DNA from: Clostridia bacterium
GTDB taxonomy: Bacteria; Bacillota; Clostridia; Christensenellales; Borkfalkiaceae
Reading direction: 5' to 3'
Assembly (NCBI GenBank): GCA_021203865.1
Contig: JAJQAJ010000052.1
Location: forward strand, 1-34,909
Length of the DNA stretch: 34,909 nucleotides
Part shown: in pieces, positions 1-7,423 of the stretch
Numbering within the stretch: position 1 is the first letter of the stretch
Layout of the letters: each line of letters starts with the position of its first letter
Notes under the pieces: model-generated
Database searches by the model: none
Seen by the model: the letters and a program-made list of their open reading frames with translations, nothing else
What the model was told of the DNA's origin: nothing
Translations under genes and position numbers: made by a program

Positions 1-934
1 CCCCGGGAAAAAGGTCGTCCGTGATGTTTATGTCGCTCCGGTAGTTTTCCGAAAGCAGCGCGAACTTTATCGCCTCGTTCGTGTATTTTTTTAAAAGGTC
101 GTCCAGAAGAAGGCTGTTACCCAAAGACTTGCTCATCTTCTGCCCGTTCACCTTTATGAGCCCGTTGTGGGTCCAGTATTTGGCAAACTCCTTGCCTGTG
201 AGCGACTCTGTCTGGGCTATCTCGTTCTCATGGTGCGGGAATATGAGGTCCCTCCCGCCGCCGTGGATGTCTATCTGGTCCCCGAACGCGGCCCTGTTCA
301 TGGCCGAGCATTCTATGTGCCAGCCGGGACGCCCGTCGCCCCAAGGAGACGGCCACCAGGGCTCTCCCTCCTTCGCGCTTTTCCACAGCGCGAAATCCTG
401 CGGATTTCTCTTCTCGTCGTCGTTTGTTATCCTCACGCCTTCAAGCATCTCCTCAAAATTTTTGTTTCCGGAAAGCTTGCCGTACGAAGGGAATGTCGCC
501 TCGTCGAAATAAACGTCGCCGCCCGCCGTGGGATAGGCGTGACCGGAGTCTATGAGACCCTGTATGAAGTCTATTATGTTGCCGATGTTCTCCGTGGCCT
601 TCAGCCATATGTCGGGGTCGTCGACGTCAAAGTCCCTCATGACGCGGTCTATTTCCTTTATCATCATCTCCGCGTACTCTCCCGCGGGGATACCGCTTTT
701 CGCGCTCGCGGCGATTATCTTGTCGTCTATGTCGGTGTAGTTCCTCGCATATGTCACGTCGTAGCCAATCTTTTTGAGGTACTTTCTCATTATGTCGTAT
801 ATGAGCGCCTGGAAACCGTGCCCTATGTGTGCCTCACCGGAGACGGTGATGCCGCAAGCGTACATTTTGACCTTGCCGGGTTCAAGAGGCACGAACTCCT
901 CCTTCACGCGCGTTTTTGAATTGTATATCCTCAT
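1..934 (-). CDS. cysS: Cysteinyl-tRNA synthetase, C-terminal part cut by window edge
   Basis: Charges tRNA-Cys with cysteine in the cytoplasm. The reverse-strand translation starts MRIYNSKTRVKEEF and runs off the left edge after about 311 residues, so the anticodon-binding C-terminus is missing. Visible class I synthetase features are the HIGH signature in CGITVSGEAHIGHGF, the zinc-ligand and active-site stretches WHIECSAM and FPHHENE, and the KMSKS motif in VNGQKMSKSLG. The CGITVSG variant (instead of CGPTVYN) is, from memory, seen in a Firmicute clade of CysS. The start ATG lies one base after the cysE stop, so the two genes are almost certainly one transcript under the cysteine T-box. Identity is certain; only completeness is lacking. 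Confidence 0.96.
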   Translation of the reverse strand, partial: MRIYNSKTRVKEEFVPLEPGKVKMYACGITVSGEAHIGHGFQALIYDIMRKYLKKIGYDVTYARNYTDIDDKIIAASAKSGIPAGEYAEMMIKEIDRVMRDFDVDDPDIWLKATENIGNIIDFIQGLIDSGHAYPTAGGDVYFDEATFPSYGKLSGNKNFEEMLEGVRITNDDEKRNPQDFALWKSAKEGEPWWPSPWGDGRPGWHIECSAMNRAAFGDQIDIHGGGRDLIFPHHENEIAQTESLTGKEFAKYWTHNGLIKVNGQKMSKSLGNSLLLDDLLKKYTNEAIKFALLSENYRSDINITDDLFPG

Positions 935-935
935 G

Positions 936-1745
936 TCAGTCCTTTTTCTCCTTCTTTTTCATGACGACGTATCTTCCGTCCTTCATCGTGAGGAAATATC
1001 CGCCGCTCTGGGTTTTTTCTTTGGATTCGGAGGCGGGCCCGGAGAGCCTGTCGGGTTCATTTCTCGCAGGGCCTTCCGTCTTTTCCGGCATGTAATCATG
1101 CCGTATGGGCGCGGCTCCAAGCCTCGCGAGTGCGTCTTCCAGAGCAAAGACCCTCTCCCTCAGCGCGCAGAGCTCTATCTGGATGGGGTCGTCCTTTTCC
1201 TGCAAAAGGTCGACGCCTTCCTTGCTTCCGCCTATCCTCACGACCCTCGCGGGAACGCCCACCACAGTCGCGTGTGGAGGAACGTCGCGAAGGACCACCG
1301 CGCCCGCGCCGACTTTCGCGTAGTCTCCCACGGTTATGCCGCCCAAAACCTTCGCCCCCGCGGAAATGACACAGCATTTTCCGACCGTGGGATGGCGCTT
1401 ACCCGTCTCCTTGCCGGTGCCCCCGAGCGTGCAGCCCTGATAGAGAACCGTGCCTTCCCCGATCTCGGCGGTCTCGCCTATCACCACTCCCGAGCCGTGG
1501 TCAATAAAGACACCGGGCGCGATTTTCGCGGCGGGGTGAATCTCTATCCCCGTGCGACGCTTGGAGTTTTGACTTATCATCCTCGCTATGGTTTTAAGAC
1601 CTAGGCGGTAAAAGAACGCCGCGCGCCTATGAGCGGCGAGCGCCCGTATGCCGTGATACGTAAGCCATATCTCAAACTTTGATCTCGCGGCAGGATCGTT
1701 CTCCTGCGCCGCCTTTATGTCGGCTCTAAGCTTTGAAAAAAACAT
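936..1745 (-). CDS. cysE: Serine O-acetyltransferase
   Basis: Makes O-acetylserine from serine and acetyl-CoA, the first committed step of cysteine synthesis. The protein has an N-terminal helical segment (MFFSKLRADIKAAQ...), then a left-handed beta-helix of hexapeptide repeats with the family hallmarks IDHGSGVVIGETAEIG, LGGTGKETGKRHPT and VGVPARVVR. The charged and low-complexity C-terminal tail (about 90 residues after the hexapeptide domain, ending in KKKEKKD) is longer than usual. I chose ATG at 1745. An in-frame GTG at 1811 would give 22 more residues, but it lies inside the conserved T-box sequence and upstream of the attenuator hairpin. The Shine-Dalgarno is weak. The stop is one base from cysS. 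Confidence 0.94.
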   Translation of the reverse strand: MFFSKLRADIKAAQENDPAARSKFEIWLTYHGIRALAAHRRAAFFYRLGLKTIARMISQNSKRRTGIEIHPAAKIAPGVFIDHGSGVVIGETAEIGEGTVLYQGCTLGGTGKETGKRHPTVGKCCVISAGAKVLGGITVGDYAKVGAGAVVLRDVPPHATVVGVPARVVRIGGSKEGVDLLQEKDDPIQIELCALRERVFALEDALARLGAAPIRHDYMPEKTEGPARNEPDRLSGPASESKEKTQSGGYFLTMKDGRYVVMKKKEKKD

Positions 1746-2000
1746 AACACAACCCAAACGTGACAAAAGCGCCCCGCTGTCATCGCAAAGGCGCCAAAAG
1801 CACTGTTCCACTTTACTTTACCCGAAATTCGGGCCTTGTTTCATCCGATTGTCGCGCGGATTCGCGGGGCATTACCCCCGACCTTGCACTCATCGTGCGG
1901 GCAGCGCACAACTCAGCTCGTCGATGACGATCTTTCAGCCTGAAACCGTCTCTCTTTGAAGGACTACCCTGATTTCTTCTGCCGTGCGGTCATTCAGTTG
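1746..2000 (-). promoter_or_regulatory. T-box leader, cysteine-specific, for cysE-cysS
   Basis: This leader senses uncharged tRNA-Cys. Reading the minus strand: an AGAGAG motif is followed by a GACGG...TTTC/GAAA...CGTC stem at about 1951-1925. Then GAGTGCAAGG supplies the likely specifier codon TGC (Cys) with the usual following purine, near 1890. The 14-base T-box at 1814-1801 reads AAAGTGGAACAGTG, close to the AGGGTGGNACCGCG consensus. Its TGGN is TGGA, which would pair with an ACCA-preceding U, the discriminator base of tRNA-Cys. A terminator hairpin with TTTT follows at 1794-1765. Specifier and discriminator agree independently on cysteine. Confidence 0.85.
1765..1794 (-). terminator. T-box attenuator hairpin
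   Basis: On the minus strand GCGCCTTTGC and GCGGGGCGC form a G-C rich stem around a short loop, followed by TTTT at 1768-1765. It lies between the T-box sequence and the cysE ATG, where the competing terminator of a T-box leader belongs. The U tract is short. Confidence 0.7.
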
Positions 2001-2005
2001 AGTAA

Positions 2006-2034
2006 ATTATAAGGTAAAAAAATTTCAATGGCAA
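2006..2034 (-). promoter_or_regulatory. Promoter of the cysE-cysS operon
   Basis: Minus strand TTGCCA (2034-2029), a 17-base spacer and a perfect TATAAT (2011-2006). The predicted transcript starts near 2000 and first reads the T-box leader. Confidence 0.85.
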
Positions 2035-2062
2035 GCAAAACGCCCACTGCGTCGTTTGACTT

Positions 2063-2989
2063 TCATTCGACGCCGTCAAAAATGGACATCTGGTCGCGCC
2101 CGTCCGCGCCGTAAGTTCTCTTGACGTTCTCCTCGAAATCCGGGACCTCGCTTTGATGGTTTTTTAAAAACCAGACCTTGTGGTTTTCGACATAAGTCTC
2201 TCTCACCTTGTCGTCCGTCAAATCACCGGGGAGTCTTTTCATCCTCTCATCCACGCTGTCAAAGCCCGTGAACTTCTCCGAAAGCCTTTTTCCCGTCATG
2301 GCTATGTACTCCGGGTTGATGTCAATCCCGATGCCTCTTCTTCCCGTCTGCTGGCAGACGCGCATCGACGTCCCGCTGCCCAAGAAAGGGTCCAGGACGA
2401 TGTCTCCTTCGTTTGAGGACGCCAGAATCATTCTCTCGAACAGCGCCTCGGGTTTTTGCGTCGGATGCTCCGTCCTTCCTTTGCTGCAGTAGTGCACATG
2501 GGAAAACTCCCACACGTTCCCCGGATTGGCCCCGCGCATGTTGTTCACCGAACGGTAATATTTTTGCGGAATTCGCACGGCGTCCAGATTGAACGTGAAT
2601 TCCCGCGCGTCCTTTGTGAACATCAGTATGTCGTCGTGCCGCGGGGAAAAGCCGCGCGTCTTGCCGATGCCCTGCGTGTAATGCCAGGTGATCCACGAGT
2701 TGAACGTCATTTTGAGTTCTCTTTCCAAAATGCCGTACACATATGAGATGCAACGCATCCCCATGAAAACGTATATGGTGCCGGTGTCGCATAGCACTCT
2801 TTTCGCTTCACAAAGCCAGCGTCTCGTGAACTCCAGATACTCGTCGAACTTTTTGGCGTCATCGTTGTTTCCGTAATCCTTACCGAGGTTGTATGGCGGG
2901 TCCGTGACGATGAGGTTTATGGTGCCGTCCTCAATTTTTTTTAGTTCTTCGATTGCGTCGCCGCAAATCAATGTTAATCCTTTATCCAT
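2063..2989 (-). CDS. Solitary beta-class DNA adenine/cytosine-N4 methyltransferase
   Basis: A site-specific DNA methyltransferase of 308 residues. The catalytic motif IV TDPPYNLG is at residues 29-36. The AdoMet-binding motif I, LDPFLGSGT, comes late, at about 199-207, followed by GIDINPEY. This order (IV before I) is the beta class, shared with HinfI/CcrM-type N6-adenine and N4-cytosine enzymes. HPTQKP at about 175-180 is the family's usual motif X region. No restriction endonuclease gene is next to it, so it is probably an orphan regulatory enzyme or a relic of a restriction system. Its own Shine-Dalgarno is poor; a small upstream ORF overlaps its start. The target sequence cannot be read from the protein. 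The modification type (m6A or m4C) is undecided. Confidence 0.9.
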   Translation of the reverse strand: MDKGLTLICGDAIEELKKIEDGTINLIVTDPPYNLGKDYGNNDDAKKFDEYLEFTRRWLCEAKRVLCDTGTIYVFMGMRCISYVYGILERELKMTFNSWITWHYTQGIGKTRGFSPRHDDILMFTKDAREFTFNLDAVRIPQKYYRSVNNMRGANPGNVWEFSHVHYCSKGRTEHPTQKPEALFERMILASSNEGDIVLDPFLGSGTSMRVCQQTGRRGIGIDINPEYIAMTGKRLSEKFTGFDSVDERMKRLPGDLTDDKVRETYVENHKVWFLKNHQSEVPDFEENVKRTYGADGRDQMSIFDGVE

Positions 2990-3024
2990 TTCGGCACTTT
3001 GAAATTCAAATCCTCATACTTCAT
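2974..3024 (-). CDS. Putative 16-codon leader ORF overlapping the methyltransferase start
   Basis: The minus strand encodes MKYEDLNFKVPKWIKD then TAA. An AAAGGGG Shine-Dalgarno sits 9-10 bases before its ATG, whereas the methyltransferase ATG at 2989 has no convincing ribosome site. The small ORF is in another frame and ends 13 bases inside the methyltransferase gene, the arrangement expected for translational coupling by reinitiation. This is inference from layout; no homolog is known to me. Confidence 0.4.
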   Translation of the reverse strand: MKYEDLNFKVPKWIKD

Positions 3025-3159
3025 GACGACTTTACCCCTTTTCTTTGAATAATTTACAGAAGAAATTCACGAGTGTAACACTAATTCAGACTAACCGCAA
3101 CATTCGGGTTTTTCTTTGGTCTTGTCACGTTTAGTCACTTTGGTACGCCATTTTTTAAA

Positions 3160-3194
3160 ATGGTTAAAATTAACCGACGGTTAAAATTAACCAT
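3160..3194. repeat. Two tandem GGTTAAAATTAACC elements
   Basis: Copies at 3162-3175 and 3179-3192 are separated by GAC; each has inverted arms GGTTAA/TTAACC around AA. As RNA on the minus strand the pair can fold as one long hairpin with loop GTC (16 pairs with two central mismatches) followed by a short T-rich run. It may therefore also end transcription of the metal-exporter gene that stops at 3218. Single copies occur at 20568-20581 and, inverted, at 24376-24389. Confidence 0.6.
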
Positions 3195-3217
3195 GATGAG
3201 GATGTGATAATCCCCGC

Positions 3218-4096
3218 TCATATGGCGACATACCAGCCGCAGGCCACCAATATCGCGTTGACGATTATCCCCGCGGCCGCACCTATGACGTACATCGCGG
3301 CGAATATCGCGAGGTTCCTCTTCGTCTGCTTCGTGTTTTTGAAAAGCACCACCATGCCCATCCCGGCGTTGGTGCAAAGCCCAGCTATCATGCTACCGAA
3401 AAGCACCCCTCCGTTGAGATAGGCGCCGGTAATTATGACTGATGACGCGCAGTTCGGGATGAGGCCTATCGCCGCGCATATGAGAGGCTGCAAATATGCG
3501 CCGCCCACGAACCACTCGGCGACGACATCCTCGCCGACGAGGTAAACTATGAGCCCGAATATGAGCGTCACTAAAAAAAGATAGACGCAAACTTCCAGCG
3601 TGTGCAGAAGCGGCCGCACGAAATACGTCTTCACGGGTTTTTCGTCCTCATGTTCGTTGCCGCATGAATACGCGTGAATCTCTCCGGAAAAATGAGTCTC
3701 CTGTTTTTCTTTCTTAAAGACGGCGTTGACGAAATATCCGACGGCCACGGCGACTATGAGCTTTATGACCACGAGAGGAATGACGACGTAAGCCTCATCG
3801 ATGCTGGAAAGAAGTATTATGAGCGCCTCGTCGGATGTGGCCAGAAAAACCGCAAGCAAGGTTCCCGTGCGGATGAGTTTCCTGTCGTAAAGCTTCGCGG
3901 CCATGACGGAAAAACCGCACTGCGGGATGATGCCCGTCGCGGCCCCCAGAAGAGGCGCGAGGTTCCCCTGAAGGAGTTTATGATTTTCCGTGAATGAAGT
4001 TTTGTGTTCCAGAAGCTCTATGAGGATGTAGATTATCAGGACGAAAGGCAAGAGCTCCAAAGTGTCAAGGAACGCGTCTAAAAAAACTTCTCCCAC
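3218..4096 (-). CDS. Putative heavy-metal exporter (ArsP_2-like permease)
   Basis: A 292-residue integral membrane protein. It has two homologous halves, each with a conserved loop: GIIPQCGFSVMAAKLYDRK (about 57-75) and GLIPNCASSVIITGAYLNG (in the second half). A cytosolic His/acidic linker, HAYSCGNEHEDEKP, lies between them and could bind metal. This matches the permease family annotated as putative arsenic/manganese efflux (ArsP_2, PF11449, from memory). The exact substrate is not shown. It starts with GTG at 4096 behind a GGGGGAT ribosome site, 65 bases after the ABC ATPase gene on the same strand. No yybP-type manganese riboswitch is visible upstream. Confidence 0.75.
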   Translation of the reverse strand: MGEVFLDAFLDTLELLPFVLIIYILIELLEHKTSFTENHKLLQGNLAPLLGAATGIIPQCGFSVMAAKLYDRKLIRTGTLLAVFLATSDEALIILLSSIDEAYVVIPLVVIKLIVAVAVGYFVNAVFKKEKQETHFSGEIHAYSCGNEHEDEKPVKTYFVRPLLHTLEVCVYLFLVTLIFGLIVYLVGEDVVAEWFVGGAYLQPLICAAIGLIPNCASSVIITGAYLNGGVLFGSMIAGLCTNAGMGMVVLFKNTKQTKRNLAIFAAMYVIGAAAGIIVNAILVACGWYVAI

Positions 4097-4161
4097 TTTA
4101 TCCCCCGTTTAAAAAACATGGCAGCCTGAAACTTGCCAAGCCGCCGCGAAAAAATGGCGAA

Positions 4162-5439
4162 TCACTTCTTTTTGACGGCCGTCTTGGCCTTTTTGACCAT
4201 TTCTTCGGCCCTTCTTTTTATCTCTTCCTCTTCGTTGTACGTGAGGGGCTTCCTGTCGGCGTCGGCATAACCCGTCTTGACATACCCCTCATCCCTTGAA
4301 AGAAGAGAGAGTCTCGTCACCGAGTCGAAGACCTGGAGCCTAGACAAATCGAGGACGACCGTAACCGGAGTGTCTTTTTCACCCGCGCCGTAGACGGCGA
4401 GCGGCTGGCCGCATTCCATTTCACAGTACGAAAAGTATATGTCAGAGACATCCCCGCTCTCCTTTATGACGCCCTTCATGACGTACTCGGAGTCGGTCGA
4501 CCGAAGCGCGACGTCGGCGTTTCCTTCTCCCTCGCCGCGGGAAAGCTGTCTCGCGTCCTCGGGACGTATTCCCAAAATGAGTTTTCTTCCGGAATCGACG
4601 TACTCGTCTTTTTCATCGAATCTTTCCGCTATTCTCTGAGGCAGCGGCATTTTTTCTTTACGGAATTTGAAATAAAGTTTGCCGTCCTCCGACACGAGTT
4701 CGGCGTCATTTATGAAGTTTATCGTGGGATTTCCGACATAGAACGCCACATACGCGTTCTGAGGATAATCGTAAAGGTTCGCGGGCGTGTCAATTTGCTG
4801 AACCATACCGTCCTTCATGACGATAACTCGCGTCGCCATGGACAGCGCGTCGGTGACATTCTTCGTGGCGTAGACAAACGTGCCGCTCATTCTCACCTGC
4901 AAATTGACGATGATGTTCTGCATCTCCTCTTTGAGCTTTCCGTCGAATCCGGAAAGGGGATCGTCGAAAAGATAAATCTTGGGCTCACGTACGATGGCCC
5001 TCCCGAACGCCACTTTCTGCTTTTGCGCGGAAGTCAGCGTCTTTGGCTTGCGCGCGAGAAGGTTTTCAAGGCCTAAGATGGCCGCTACGGCGTTGACCCT
5101 CTCGTCTATGATGGCATTTGACGCTTTTCTCATCCTAAGTCCGTACGCCATGTTGTCGTACACGTTGAGCGAAGGGTACAGCGTGTTGCTGTTGAATATC
5201 ATCGCTATGTCCCTGTCGCGGGGCTCCACTTCGGTTATGTCGCGCGCCCCGAGTTCGACTTTTCCGCCGTTGCACTGCTCAAGGCCCGCTATTACGCGGA
5301 GAAGCGAGGTTTTCCCGCTCTTTTCGCCGCCGATGACCGCGACGAACTCGCCGTCTCCCAGATGAAGACTGACGTTGTACAGGGCCAGGGCCCCGGAAGG
5401 ATACACTTTGTTCACGCCCGTGAGGGACAATCCTGCCAT
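4162..5439 (-). CDS. MalK/UgpC-like ABC ATPase with degenerate catalytic motifs
   Basis: By fold this is the ATPase subunit of a carbohydrate importer (425 residues): nucleotide-binding domain at 1-235 and a TOBE-type regulatory domain at about 240-390. A Lys/Glu-rich tail ends in KKAKTAVKKK. The Walker A is intact but variant (GGEKSGKT, 37-44). The other motifs are not: the Q-loop Gln is Asn83 (MIFNSN). The signature LSGGQ is LTSAQ (135-139). The Walker B catalytic Glu is Asp160 (LFDDP). The switch His is Lys193 (YATKN). MalK reads VFQ, LSGGQ, LDEP and VTH at these places. No permease or binding protein is adjacent. AGGAG lies 7 bases before the ATG. It may be a slow or inactive ATPase with a structural or sensory role. 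Confidence 0.85.
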   Translation of the reverse strand: MAGLSLTGVNKVYPSGALALYNVSLHLGDGEFVAVIGGEKSGKTSLLRVIAGLEQCNGGKVELGARDITEVEPRDRDIAMIFNSNTLYPSLNVYDNMAYGLRMRKASNAIIDERVNAVAAILGLENLLARKPKTLTSAQKQKVAFGRAIVREPKIYLFDDPLSGFDGKLKEEMQNIIVNLQVRMSGTFVYATKNVTDALSMATRVIVMKDGMVQQIDTPANLYDYPQNAYVAFYVGNPTINFINDAELVSEDGKLYFKFRKEKMPLPQRIAERFDEKDEYVDSGRKLILGIRPEDARQLSRGEGEGNADVALRSTDSEYVMKGVIKESGDVSDIYFSYCEMECGQPLAVYGAGEKDTPVTVVLDLSRLQVFDSVTRLSLLSRDEGYVKTGYADADRKPLTYNEEEEIKRRAEEMVKKAKTAVKKK

Positions 5440-5481
5440 ATCACACTCCTTAAAAGGTGGCTTTGTCTTTTCAATGTCAAT

Positions 5482-5511
5482 ATCTTAACATATGCGGGGA
5501 AGGGCTTTCAA
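5482..5511 (-). promoter_or_regulatory. Possible promoter of the ABC ATPase gene
   Basis: Minus strand TTGAAA (5511-5506), an 18-base spacer and TAAGAT (5487-5482). The match is moderate and it lies 43 bases before the start codon. Confidence 0.4.
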
Positions 5512-5577
5512 CTTTTAACGGGTCCTCGATATGAAATTTTTAAAGTCAGCCGACGCGGCAATGCGGCTCCCCGCGCT

Positions 5578-7161
5578 TCATTTCGTTTTTTCGGTTTTCT
5601 CTATCACGCAGAGGTGTTCTTCCCTCGCCGTGTCATAGCTTATCCCGACGAGAAGAACCTCCCCCGTGTACGCCGAAAGGGCGTCAGAGTAATGATTTCT
5701 CTTTATCTGGGCTATCGCACCATCCGCGGTGGCTTGATTTTCGGATTTGAGTTCCGTGACGATGAGAGGTTTGTCGGGAATTTTCTTGTTGGGAATGAGG
5801 ATGTAGTCCGCGAGGCCCCCTCCCGCTGGCATTTCGGGAACCAGCCGATAATTTTTAAGTGCCGGCGAAAACGCCTCTTTGAGGACCGCCGAAAGCGTGA
5901 CTTCGTTGTTGTAATATTTTTCGGGATAGGTTCTATGAAGCTTCGCGATTTCCTCAGCGACGGTTTTTTCGTCGCCCGCAAGCGTCGCGTCAAGAACCTT
6001 CTTTCTTTTTTCGTAATCGGAGATATAGCTCTCCCACCCTATCTCGCTAATTATGGTTCTGAACTCCGACTCAATCTCATGATTGGGAATTGACACAGTC
6101 TTGCTGTCAAAATCGTATGTGAGGTATCCAAGATGTACAAGGAGCGTCAGTATGTCAAAAAGGAAGTTAAAATTAACCATGTCGTTTTTGAACCCGGCCG
6201 TGTCAATTTCCACCGCTCCACCCGCAAGCATGGAGATTATCGCCTCATGTATTCCGAACGTGTTTTCTTCGATATAACCTTTGAGCGATTCAAAGCTCTG
6301 GGTCTGCGTCCAGTAATTGTCCGAAACCCCGCGGCCCAAAGACTCGACGACGGATTTCGGATTATATATGTGTTCTCCGTTCACGGTGTATCCGTCGTAC
6401 CACTTTTCAAACTCGTTAAACGGACGATTATATTTCGCGCATAGAGTCTCCACTTCGTCCCTTGTGAACCCGGTATACTTTTGCAAAGGGCTTGCGTTGG
6501 TCATGGAAATTTCGGTGAACATGTTGAGCGCGGACTCACTGCCGTATTTCTTTATCGGAAGAATGCCGGTCATGTATGCGAGAGCGACGTAATCCTGGTC
6601 CTTAAACAGGTCCCTCAAAAAATTCAGATAGCTTCCCTGTCCCTCTGTGTCATCCTTCCTTTCTCTGAACACACAGTCCCATTCATCGAATATGAAGACA
6701 AATTTCACCTTCGTTTTGCCGTACACCGCGCTGAACATAGGAACGGGGTCGTTGCCATCCAAAACCATCTCGGGATAGGCCTCCATAAGGTTGCTTATAA
6801 GGGTCATCTTGAATTTCGCCAGGCCTTCTTCTATCTTCATGCCGTCGCTGAGAAGCCTGGTCATGGCGCAGTGTATGACATTGTATTTGTTGAGGTATTT
6901 TTCATATGTGTCGGACTGAGCTATTTTGAGACCATCAAACTGCACATGAGAATCACACCCGCGGCTGTAATATGATTCCAACATTTCCGCAGCCACGGTT
7001 TTACCGAATCTTCTGGGTCGGGACACACAGATGTATTTTTTCTTTGTTGACAAAATACTGTTCGTGTATTCTATAAGGCCGGACTTGTCAACATAAATTT
7101 TGAAGTCCAGAGATTCCTGAAATTTCCCGTTTCCGGGATTTAAATACTTATCAACAGTCAT
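5578..7161 (-). CDS. AAA-ATPase-like protein with C-terminal PD-(D/E)XK nuclease fold
   Basis: A 527-residue protein of the family that joins an AAA-ATPase_like domain (PF09820-type) to PDDEXK_9 (PF08011-type). The N-terminal YVDKSGLIEYTNSIL and the Walker A variant SRPRRFGKT (48-56) are characteristic; FIFDEWDCVF is the Walker B. In the C-terminal part, GGGLADYILIP followed by IVTELK supplies the D...ExK nuclease core. The family is abundant and multicopy in gut anaerobes and its role is unknown; mobile-element or defence links are suggested only. It stands alone with its own promoter (7186-7214) and a GAGGTGA ribosome site. Codons 329-333 carry a one-mismatch copy of the 14-bp element, probably by chance. 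Confidence 0.88.
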   Translation of the reverse strand: MTVDKYLNPGNGKFQESLDFKIYVDKSGLIEYTNSILSTKKKYICVSRPRRFGKTVAAEMLESYYSRGCDSHVQFDGLKIAQSDTYEKYLNKYNVIHCAMTRLLSDGMKIEEGLAKFKMTLISNLMEAYPEMVLDGNDPVPMFSAVYGKTKVKFVFIFDEWDCVFRERKDDTEGQGSYLNFLRDLFKDQDYVALAYMTGILPIKKYGSESALNMFTEISMTNASPLQKYTGFTRDEVETLCAKYNRPFNEFEKWYDGYTVNGEHIYNPKSVVESLGRGVSDNYWTQTQSFESLKGYIEENTFGIHEAIISMLAGGAVEIDTAGFKNDMVNFNFLFDILTLLVHLGYLTYDFDSKTVSIPNHEIESEFRTIISEIGWESYISDYEKRKKVLDATLAGDEKTVAEEIAKLHRTYPEKYYNNEVTLSAVLKEAFSPALKNYRLVPEMPAGGGLADYILIPNKKIPDKPLIVTELKSENQATADGAIAQIKRNHYSDALSAYTGEVLLVGISYDTAREEHLCVIEKTEKTK

Positions 7162-7185
7162 GCGCTGTCACCTCAATCCCGCATG

Positions 7186-7214
7186 ATTATATCACGCCAC
7201 GCAAAAAAACGCAA
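7186..7214 (-). promoter_or_regulatory. Promoter of the AAA-ATPase/nuclease gene
   Basis: Minus strand TTGCGT (7214-7209), a 17-base spacer and a perfect TATAAT (7191-7186), 25 bases before the start codon. Confidence 0.7.
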
Positions 7215-7254
7215 CATCAACATGAACATTTGTATTCGGGGCCCTCCGAGCCCG

Positions 7255-7309
7255 TATCCTCTGGCTACAATTTAAAGCCGACGTCGGCTTTAAATTGTAG
7301 CTATCCTCT
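7255..7309. repeat. 38-bp perfect palindrome flanked by 8-bp direct repeats
   Basis: Positions 7264-7301 are a perfect palindrome centred on GACGTC, with arms that begin GCTACAATTTAAAGCC. TATCCTCT stands on both sides (7255-7262 and 7302-7309), with a single G at 7263. This looks like joined transposon ends with a target-site duplication. No U tract follows on either strand, so it is not an ordinary terminator. Confidence 0.7.
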
Positions 7310-7388
7310 ATGTTTTAAATTTTTTTCAATGTGGTTTGTGCCCGCCGAAGGCGAGGCTTGATCATAAATTTGGCTTTCGCGAAAAATC

Positions 7389-7417
7389 TTGCGTTGCGCC
7401 GTGCAAAATGGTAAACT
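7389..7417 (+). promoter_or_regulatory. Possible promoter of queH giving a leaderless mRNA
   Basis: TTGCGT (7389-7394), a 17-base spacer and TAAACT (7412-7417). The predicted start point falls at or next to the A of the queH ATG (7424), and no Shine-Dalgarno precedes that ATG. Confidence 0.45.
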
Positions 7418-7423
7418 TATGCC

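Noticed and set aside
1746-1811. GTG start adding 22 residues to CysE
   Set aside because: The codon is part of the T-box sequence and lies before the attenuator hairpin; the added residues are not CysE-like.
3218-4161. Manganese (yybP-ykoY) riboswitch for the exporter
   Set aside because: Only 65 bases precede the gene and they lack the conserved loops.
6166-6179. Fifth copy of the 14-bp element
   Set aside because: One mismatch and inside a coding region where the codons (V-N-F-N) explain it.
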